From Pseudolysobacter sp. (GTDB lineage Bacteria; Pseudomonadota; Gammaproteobacteria; Xanthomonadales; Rhodanobacteraceae): DNA of 7,033 nucleotides. The notes below the pieces were generated by a model. The model made no database searches, was not told the origin of the DNA, and worked only from the letters and a program-made list of their open reading frames with translations. Below, piece by piece: positions 1-7,033 of this stretch (the first letter of the stretch is position 1; each line of letters opens with the position of its first letter). Both the position numbers and the translations under genes were made by a program. Where the stretch lies: positions 1-7,033 of the forward strand of contig JANXUW010000457.1 of assembly GCA_025351985.1 (NCBI GenBank), written 5' to 3'.

Positions 1-280
1 CACCACTCGCGCCGGAAAAAATCGGCTGGTTGGTCGCACTGGCGTTCCATAGCTTGGCCTCGGCTTCACGCAAACCCGACTCGGCACCCGCCGTGGCCAT
101 TTGCATATTGCGCAGACCACCGACCATGCGTTCCTGCATCATCGACGTACTGGAGCCGGCGACGGCAACCAAAGTAAGCAGGATCAGAAACACCAAAGCA
201 ATGAAAAGCACGGCACCGCGTTGCTTTTGCGAGAGTGCTGGCGAAAATTCAGAAAGCCTTGTTAGTGGCATAAGTTTCAT
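1..280 (-). CDS. pilX: Type IV pilus minor pilin PilX, N-terminal part (3' end off window)
   Basis: Only the first 93 codons are inside the window. The protein starts MKLMPLTRLSEF, has a basic stretch ending QKQRG (residues 18-22), then a long hydrophobic helix (about 23-43) and the segment MMQERMVGGLRN followed by AGAESGLREAEAKLW. This is the pattern of the PilX N-terminal family, whose members end the leader in RG and carry QERM and an (A)xExxLREAE stretch. Cleavage by PilD is expected after G22, making A the first mature residue. Position +5 is then Ile, not Glu, as in GspK-like subunits. In Pseudomonas, PilX works with FimU, PilV and PilW in a complex that primes pilus assembly and displays PilY1. 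The ATG at 280 lies 11 bases after the pilW stop, with AGG ten bases upstream. An in-frame ATG at 271 has no such signal. This is part of a minor pilin operon; pilY1 would be expected next, beyond base 1. Confidence 0.88.
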   Translation of the reverse strand, partial: MKLMPLTRLSEFSPALSQKQRGAVLFIALVFLILLTLVAVAGSSTSMMQERMVGGLRNMQMATAGAESGLREAEAKLWNASATNQPIFSGASG

Positions 281-291
281 AACTTTGCTGC

Positions 292-1650
292 CTATGAATT
301 GTTGTTGCGCAGTGAAACCAATGTGCGGAATTCGCGACGCATCATGCGTCCGCTGGCCAAGCCAGTAACTGGCATCGGGGCCGGCGCCTGCTGCGCAGCA
401 TCACCATTGTCAAAGGTATAACGGTAAGTAGTGTCGACGTTGTTCGAAGCTACATCATTGATGCTGTTTACCAACAGGTAAACCTCGATACTTTTGACAG
501 CACGCCACAAGCAGCCCGGTTCGGGTAGTGCGACGGTATAACCTTGTGGTGGAGGTGGACACGACAGCGCAGGAGTATTGCCTTCGATCTGCGCAGCCGT
601 GAGAAATTGCGTAGCTCCGTTGGCATCTTCGATACCGTAACGAAACGTCATGCGTTCCACACCCTGTACGATCTCCTGCGCAGCGGCACCATTAACGCTG
701 CGCATCAGCGAGCTAGCCAGTCCGCCCGAAGCATCGGCATTGGCATTGAGCTGCAAAAAATAGGTGACGGTGACGAAATCCGCAGTGAAATCAAAGAGGC
801 GCGCATCCGAACCGAAGCTCGCGGTCTGCACCACGCTAACGCCAGCTCCGGAAAAATTAGCTGCATTGGGCGTAAACACGGTACCCGCCGCACTGACGCC
901 AAATATTGCGCTTGAGGAACAATCGGCGAGCATGGCTAAATGTCCAGTGACAAACCCGCTAATGGGCGGATCGCCTGCAGCAGGTGCGATGCTTAGCTGG
1001 GTCAAACTACCGCCGATTGCAGGCTGCTGACTGGATCCTCCTGCGTTAACTGACCAGCCCGGGGATTGAAGATAGCGCAGCGTCAGCACATCAGTTCCAT
1101 TTACCCGCTTAGTCGCAGTGCTGCCTTGCGCTGGCGCACTGAATGTGGCTGGTAACGCCGGCGTACAAGTGCCAGGAGTGGTGCTGCAGTCATATCCTTG
1201 CAAGAAATAACGCGGGCTCAGTGGATATGGCGTTGCCGCCGGCCAAGCAGGAGGACCCGCAGGGACAGGCGTCGGAGTTGCGGTATCGGGGAGGACAAGA
1301 TTGTTGGCATATACCACGGGTGAGCGACGCGAATCCTGCAATGCGTAGCTGGTAGAACCTGGACCACTCAAGCCGGAACCGCCAGACGTGCTGCAGTACT
1401 GGTAATTTCCCATGCGCAGATCTTCCATGATGCGCGTAGTCGCGAAACGCCCATTTTCCTGCAGCAAGGCCAACGCGTTTTGCACGCGACTAGTACCACT
1501 TGTGGTATTGAACAAAGTGATGATGCCGTCGGTCAACAATAGGCCAAGAACTATCGCCACCAGTAACTCAATCAGGGAAAAGCCTGTATTCCGAGTCGAC
1601 GGGCTGGCATATTTCAACGGGTTCGAGGCATGACGCATGGGATGATCCAT
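292..1650 (-). CDS. pilW: Type IV pilus minor pilin PilW
   Basis: Predicted 452-residue prepilin-like protein. The leader (1-23) ends RNTG and is followed by FSLIELLVAIVLGLLL, so cleavage is expected after G23 with Glu28 as the +5 residue. The C-terminal half carries PilW-family features: VERMTFRYGI (331-340), a CLWRAVKSIEVYLLVNS segment (380-396), and a terminal MMRREFRTLVSLRN. There are six cysteines (86, 154, 162, 244, 364, 380), which could form disulfides in the periplasm. The protein is much longer than P. aeruginosa PilW (about 274 residues as I recall). The extra length includes a Pro/Thr/Ala-rich stretch at about 121-146 and Gly/Ser-rich stretches. The role inferred from the family is the GspJ-like member of the pilus-tip priming complex. 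The ATG directly abuts the pilV stop (TAG then ATG) and no Shine-Dalgarno is seen, so coupling to pilV is likely. A second in-frame ATG at 1638 would shorten the leader by four residues. Confidence 0.9.
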   Translation of the reverse strand: MDHPMRHASNPLKYASPSTRNTGFSLIELLVAIVLGLLLTDGIITLFNTTSGTSRVQNALALLQENGRFATTRIMEDLRMGNYQYCSTSGGSGLSGPGSTSYALQDSRRSPVVYANNLVLPDTATPTPVPAGPPAWPAATPYPLSPRYFLQGYDCSTTPGTCTPALPATFSAPAQGSTATKRVNGTDVLTLRYLQSPGWSVNAGGSSQQPAIGGSLTQLSIAPAAGDPPISGFVTGHLAMLADCSSSAIFGVSAAGTVFTPNAANFSGAGVSVVQTASFGSDARLFDFTADFVTVTYFLQLNANADASGGLASSLMRSVNGAAAQEIVQGVERMTFRYGIEDANGATQFLTAAQIEGNTPALSCPPPPQGYTVALPEPGCLWRAVKSIEVYLLVNSINDVASNNVDTTYRYTFDNGDAAQQAPAPMPVTGLASGRMMRREFRTLVSLRNNNS

Positions 1651-2241
1651 CTAGGGCTGAAAGGCCAACGTGAAGGTCTGCAGCACGGTGGACGCTGCCG
1701 CACTCGATTCACCCGGATTCAATGTAGTCTCGGTCCAGTTGATAGTGATCGTGCAAGAGCCATCGTAGGGCGGCTTTTGTAGCAACTGAGCCGGAGTAGT
1801 AGCAGTCGCCGGGACAGGACCTGTAGTACGCAGGCCACAAGCAACAACAGCAGGGTTGCCCGAGGGCGGAGGTGGCAAAAAATCGACGAGTTGCTGGTTC
1901 CATGCATACAAATCATGTACCGCTACTTGGGCCGGACTACATGTTGCTGCATTACAGTCTTGATTGCTTGCTGTAACCGGGTTTGCCGCCGTAAATGCAT
2001 ATGAGCTGGTACCAGCTGAACCCCAAACTCCAATCGGATTACTGCGCATGCGATCCGCTAGCGACTGAGCTAGAAAAACCGCTTGGCTGCGCAGATAGGC
2101 ACCGTGATTCGTTTTCATCGACACCGTCATCAGCCCGGCCAGGCCAAGCATGCCGAAACTGAAAATGAGGATGGCAACCAGCACCTCCATCATCGTAAAA
2201 CCGCGCTTTGACGTGATGTGACACACAGGCTTGTCATTCAT
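1651..2241 (-). CDS. pilV: Type IV pilus minor pilin PilV
   Basis: Predicted 196-residue minor pilin. The leader (1-14) ends TSKRG and is followed by FTMMEVLVAILIFSFGMLGLAGL. Cleavage and N-methylation by PilD are expected at G14/F15, with Glu19 as +5. The stretch after the helix (QAVFLAQSLADRMRSNP, 53-69) and the C-terminal TINWTE are typical of PilV. Four cysteines (96, 101, 135, 153) and a PPPP run (123-126) are in the globular part. PilV is the GspI-like member of the minor pilin complex that starts pilus assembly at the inner membrane. I chose the ATG at 2241 because it overlaps the stop of the upstream gene as ATGA, a common coupling junction. A GTG at 2253 would add four residues and has no better ribosome binding site. 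The stop is TAG, immediately followed by the pilW ATG. Confidence 0.9.
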   Translation of the reverse strand: MNDKPVCHITSKRGFTMMEVLVAILIFSFGMLGLAGLMTVSMKTNHGAYLRSQAVFLAQSLADRMRSNPIGVWGSAGTSSYAFTAANPVTASNQDCNAATCSPAQVAVHDLYAWNQQLVDFLPPPPSGNPAVVACGLRTTGPVPATATTPAQLLQKPPYDGSCTITINWTETTLNPGESSAAASTVLQTFTLAFQP

Positions 2242-2801
2242 GGTCCAGGACACCCTATGGACATATTAGCCGTTGCGTCAGTGACATTGCGCTGCGATGA
2301 AATTACGCCGACTGATTTGACCACCACCAGTTGCGATAATGCGGCATTTGCATCAGGACGACAGATAGCAAAGTCGACTTGCACACTCGGCGTACCCAAG
2401 GCACCGGTGCTTGAATATGCCAATGGAGTTACAGAAACGCCGCCTACTGCCGCTGCTTTCATGGTGTACCCGGTAGGCAGCGCGGCATGAGTGCGCATTG
2501 TCGTTGCCGCAGGAAGGGTATTGGCTATCACGCTCCAACCGCCTGACCAATTACCAGCTGTGGTAGGCACCAAAGCTACGCCGAGGCCCTGCTTGACCGC
2601 TTCTGCACGTGCGATATTAAGATCAGTCACTAGATCGTTTCCCAATTGCGTGACCTGAGTGCGAATCGAAAACTCCCGGAAACTCGGTATTGCCAAAGCC
2701 AACAGAATTCCGACCATCGCAGTTACGGTCATGAGTTCGATTATCGAAAATCCGCCTGCGGCTGCGAGCGCGCGATACGGTGAGATATTTTTTAGCTCCA
2801 T
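2238..2801 (-). CDS. fimT: GspH/FimT-family minor pilin (FimU-like)
   Basis: Predicted 187-residue prepilin. The leader (1-17) ends AAAGG and is followed by FSIIELMTVTAMVGILLALAIPSF, with Glu22 as +5 of the mature protein. After the helix come LVTDLNIARAEAVKQG (57-72), a NWSGGW motif (84-89) and an FxxxG-like LAYSSTGAL, all usual for the GspH/FimT family. Cys147 and Cys184 could form the C-terminal disulfide seen in this family. The first position of the cluster and its neighbours pilV, pilW and pilX match fimU/fimT of other gammaproteobacteria. The likely job is linking the tip complex to the major pilin. The C-terminal tail lacks an obvious GRxR motif, so a DNA-uptake FimT role is less supported than a FimU-like one. 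Start: the ATG at 2801 has AAGG ten bases upstream. The in-frame ATG at 2837 would lie inside the possible -10 box, and the TTG at 2861 would give an unusually long leader. Confidence 0.85.
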   Translation of the reverse strand: MELKNISPYRALAAAGGFSIIELMTVTAMVGILLALAIPSFREFSIRTQVTQLGNDLVTDLNIARAEAVKQGLGVALVPTTAGNWSGGWSVIANTLPAATTMRTHAALPTGYTMKAAAVGGVSVTPLAYSSTGALGTPSVQVDFAICRPDANAALSQLVVVKSVGVISSQRNVTDATANMSIGCPGP

Positions 2802-2811
2802 ACAAGCGGGG

Positions 2812-2815
2812 CCTT
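2812..2815 (-). promoter_or_regulatory. Weak ribosome binding site of the fimT-like gene
   Basis: AAGG on the minus strand lies ten bases before the ATG at 2801. It is a short match, but no match is seen before the alternative starts at 2837 or 2861, so it supports the 187-residue form. Confidence 0.4.
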
Positions 2816-2832
2816 GAGGAGAAGTTGGAGCT

Positions 2833-2861
2833 AACATAAATTTTGCGCAACTGTCGAACAA
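2833..2861 (-). promoter_or_regulatory. Possible sigma70-type promoter of the minor pilin operon
   Basis: On the minus strand TTGTTC (2861-2856) is followed after 17 bases by TATGTT (2838-2833). The matches to TTGACA and TATAAT are 3/6 and 4/6, so it is weak, but the spacing is ideal. It sits in the only gap between the ispH terminator and the first pilin gene. It would give a leader of roughly 25 bases before the ATG at 2801. I saw no sigma54 -24/-12 element in this gap. Confidence 0.35.
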
Positions 2862-2882
2862 GGTCGCGCATGGCCAGAGGTA

Positions 2883-2908
2883 AAAAATGCCGGATGAACG
2901 GCATTTTT
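2883..2908 (-). terminator. Intrinsic terminator after ispH (bidirectional shape)
   Basis: Two perfectly complementary 10-base arms, AAAAATGCCG and CGGCATTTTT (minus-strand reading), enclose a six-base loop TTCATC. The stem contains GCCG/CGGC next to an A/T part, and the minus-strand transcript ends in six T. It starts 22 bases beyond the ispH stop codon. It should end the ileS-lspA-ispH transcript and separate it from the pilin genes. Because of the A run on the other side it could also work on the plus strand, but no plus-strand gene is seen in this window. Confidence 0.85.
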
Positions 2909-2930
2909 GCTGAAGATGTTGAGCAATTTT

Positions 2931-3881
2931 TTAAGATATGAGCTTGATTCGCAGCTCTTTCGGCAACGCAAATGTGACATCTTCCGGTTTTCCTTCAAGG
3001 TGCTGCACGTCGCTGGCGCCCCACTCGTTCAGGCGAGCGATGACGCCCTGCACGAGACTTTCCGGTGCGGATGCGCCGGCAGTGACGCCGATTCGCTGAC
3101 GTCCCAGTACCCAGGCTTGATCGATGTCTTCGGCGCCATCGATCAGATACGCGGGTACGCCTTGTTTCTCGGCAAGTTCGCGCAAGCGATTGGAGTTGGA
3201 GCTGTTCGGCGAACCGACCACCAGCACCAGATCGCATTGTTGGCCCAGACGCTTGACCGCATCCTGGCGATTTTGCGTGGCATAACAAATGTCGTCATGG
3301 CGCGGGCCGAGGATCGCGGGAAAACGCTGGCGCAACGCCTCGATTACTGCCAGCGTATCGTCGATCGACAACGTCGTCTGCGTCGCATAAGCCAGATTAT
3401 CCGGCGAGTTGACGTGCAGTGCGGCGACATCTTCGGGCGTTTCGACCAAGTAGATATTGCCTTTGCCTGCCAGTCGATCCCACTGCCCGAGGGTACCTTC
3501 CACTTCGGGGTGACCGGCGTGACCGATCAGTACGACGTCGCGCCCGGCCTTGCAATGCCGCGCCACCTCCATGTGCACCTTGGTGACCAGCGGACATGTG
3601 GCATCGAACACGTTCAGGCCACGCGAAATGGCTTCGCTGCGCACATCCTGCGAGACACCGTGCGCGCTGAAAATCACGGTGGCGCCATCCGGCACTTCGG
3701 CGAGTTCGTCGACAAAAATCGCGCCGCGCGAACGCAAGCCGTCGACGACAAAACGGTTGTGCACGACTTCGTGCCGCACGTAAATCGGTGCGCCGAACGA
3801 TTCGAGCGCGCGTTCGACGATCTCGATGGCGCGATCGACACCGGCGCAAAAACCGCGAGGATTGGCTAGCAGGACTTCCAC
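2931..3881 (-). CDS. ispH: 4-hydroxy-3-methylbut-2-enyl diphosphate reductase IspH
   Basis: IspH (LytB) reduces HMBPP to isopentenyl and dimethylallyl diphosphate, the last step of the MEP isoprenoid pathway, with a [4Fe-4S] cluster in the cytoplasm. With the GTG start the protein is 316 residues, the same length as E. coli IspH. The three cluster cysteines are in place: C12 in NPRGFCAG, C96 in FDATCPL and C199 in DDICYAT. The substrate and proton-relay residues H124 and E126 (GHPEVEG), the SSN motif (227-229) and S271 (TAGAS) are also present. The start was chosen because GGAG lies six bases before the GTG and because E. coli IspH begins almost identically ([14 protein letters not shown]). 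A TTG at 3911 would add ten residues without family support. The stop is TAA, and a strong terminator follows. The gene lies 74 bases after lspA, with no fkpB between them. Confidence 0.97.
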   Translation of the reverse strand: MEVLLANPRGFCAGVDRAIEIVERALESFGAPIYVRHEVVHNRFVVDGLRSRGAIFVDELAEVPDGATVIFSAHGVSQDVRSEAISRGLNVFDATCPLVTKVHMEVARHCKAGRDVVLIGHAGHPEVEGTLGQWDRLAGKGNIYLVETPEDVAALHVNSPDNLAYATQTTLSIDDTLAVIEALRQRFPAILGPRHDDICYATQNRQDAVKRLGQQCDLVLVVGSPNSSNSNRLRELAEKQGVPAYLIDGAEDIDQAWVLGRQRIGVTAGASAPESLVQGVIARLNEWGASDVQHLEGKPEDVTFALPKELRIKLIS

Positions 3882-3887
3882 TACGAT

Positions 3888-3891
3888 CTCC
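3888..3891 (-). promoter_or_regulatory. Ribosome binding site of ispH, decides the GTG start
   Basis: GGAG on the minus strand lies six bases before the GTG at 3881. This spacing is near ideal and favours the GTG start over the upstream in-frame TTG at 3911. Confidence 0.75.
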
Positions 3892-3914
3892 GTAAATTTT
3901 TCCGGTCGCAATCA

Positions 3915-3932
3915 ATCCCGAAACATCGGGAT
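3915..3932 (-). repeat. Small perfect hairpin between lspA and ispH
   Basis: ATCCCGA and TCGGGAT form a 7-base-pair stem around a four-base loop (TGTT on the minus strand). No T run follows on either strand, so it is not a usual intrinsic terminator. It could be an RNA stability or processing element in the lspA-ispH message. It could also be a remnant of a short palindromic repeat: with its flank it resembles the CCCG...CGGGAATCCAG style repeats common in proteobacteria. Its function is unknown. Confidence 0.5.
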
Positions 3933-3955
3933 CCAGCCGCGAACATGCAAAGCGA

Positions 3956-4491
3956 TTATCGCGATTTCGCGGCTGCGTTTCCCGCGAACAGACTCAATCC
4001 GATCAACAACACCGCGCCGACGCTGATCGCCGAATCGGCGACATTGAATGTCGGGAAATACGATTGTCCGTAATACACCTGGATGAAATCGACGACGTGT
4101 CCAAGCCGCACGCGATCGATCAAATTGCCAAGCGCCCCGCCGATCACCAGCGCCAGCGGCAATGCTGTGCGCCAGTCGTGGCGGTCCGTACGCTTGAGCC
4201 ATGCGATCAACACCAGACTTACACCGAGCGCCAGCAAGCCGAACAGCCAGCGTTGCCAGCCGCCCTGATCGTTGAGAAAACTGAACGCCGCACCTTCGTT
4301 GAACGCCAGCGTCCAGTTGAGGAAACCTGCGATCACCGGCACCGTGTGATACAGCTCGATCTGTGCCAGCACAACGCCCTTGCTGATTTGATCGAGCACG
4401 ATCACCAGCGCCGACAACAACAGCCACGCCAAGGCATTTTGCGCAGAGATCGATTTCATCGATGACGGATTCGCAGTGCTGGTAACGAGCA

Positions 4492-4492
<1 letters not shown>
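3956..4492 (-). CDS. lspA: Lipoprotein signal peptidase (signal peptidase II) LspA
   Basis: Inner-membrane aspartyl protease that removes the signal peptide of diacylglyceryl-modified prolipoproteins. The 178-residue product has four hydrophobic segments (about 21-33, 82-98, 111-122, 152-170), as in the family. The catalytic aspartates lie in the two signature motifs: D126 in [10 protein letters not shown] and D153 in [11 protein letters not shown]. The [10 protein letters not shown] segment (64-73) is also conserved. The ATG at 4492 shares one base with the ileS stop (TGATG) and has GGAA nine bases upstream. An internal ATG at 4459 would give 167 residues, close to E. coli LspA (164), and begins right at the first membrane segment. 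It has no visible Shine-Dalgarno, so the longer form is kept with moderate confidence. The block is probably co-transcribed with ileS and ispH. Confidence 0.96.

Positions 4493-7033
<2,541 letters not shown>

Noticed and set aside
30..368. 112-codon plus-strand open frame at the left edge
   Set aside because: It is antisense to pilX and the end of pilW, both of which show clear family motifs. No ribosome binding site or promoter supports it.
2802..2861. TTG at 2861 or ATG at 2837 as start of the fimT-like gene
   Set aside because: Neither has a visible ribosome binding site. They would make the prepilin leader 37 or 29 residues long, and the ATG at 2837 lies inside the possible -10 box.
2862..2882. 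Possible sigma54 promoter before the pilin cluster
   Set aside because: A TGGC is present on the minus strand, but the GC of the -12 element is not at the required distance.
2907..3869. A 320-codon open frame on the plus strand
   Set aside because: It lies fully antisense to ispH, whose protein is conserved end to end. The translation has no recognisable family features and is rich in composition artefacts of the opposite strand.
3882..3911. TTG start at 3911 for ispH, adding ten residues
   Set aside because: The GTG at 3881 has a strong ribosome binding site and gives the exact family length and N-terminus.

Overview
This window reads as one chromosomal neighbourhood of a gammaproteobacterium with moderate to high G+C. 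All genes lie on the minus strand, so gene order runs from the right edge to the left. From right to left it holds ileS (5' end off the window), lspA, ispH, a fimT/fimU-type minor pilin gene, pilV, pilW, and pilX (3' end off the window). In E. coli the order is ribF-ileS-lspA-fkpB-ispH. In Pseudomonas and many Xanthomonadales-type bacteria a fimU-pilV-pilW-pilX-pilY1-pilE cluster lies next to the same housekeeping block. A member of Lysobacterales/Xanthomonadales or a relative is my best guess, but it is inferred from synteny and protein style only.

Right part (about 2931-7033) is the housekeeping block. IleRS charges tRNA-Ile, LspA is the lipoprotein signal peptidase, and IspH makes the last step of the MEP isoprenoid pathway. 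ileS and lspA share one base (TGATG), so they are probably translationally coupled. A 74-base gap follows lspA, where E. coli has fkpB; here it holds only a small hairpin and the good ribosome binding site of ispH. The block ends in a clear intrinsic terminator just after ispH.

Left part (1-2861) is the minor (pseudo)pilin block of a type IV pilus. Four prepilin-like genes are packed with an ATGA overlap, a direct TAG/ATG junction and an 11-base gap. Each product has a short basic leader followed by a hydrophobic helix. The first three have Glu at position +5 of the predicted mature protein; the fourth (PilX) does not. By analogy with P. aeruginosa FimU-PilV-PilW-PilX and with GspH-I-J-K, these products should form the priming tip complex of the pilus. 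pilY1 and pilE would be expected beyond the left edge. A weak sigma70-like promoter lies between the terminator and the first pilin gene.

No mobile element, CRISPR array, tRNA, rRNA or unknown gene system is visible, and no gap exceeds about 130 bases. The most unusual signal is a sharply bounded patch of about 210 bases inside the ileS editing domain. Its codon use differs strongly from the flanking codons of the same gene (third-position G+C near 46% against about 81% in the next 74 codons). This suggests a recombination mosaic. Otherwise this is a fairly ordinary region.
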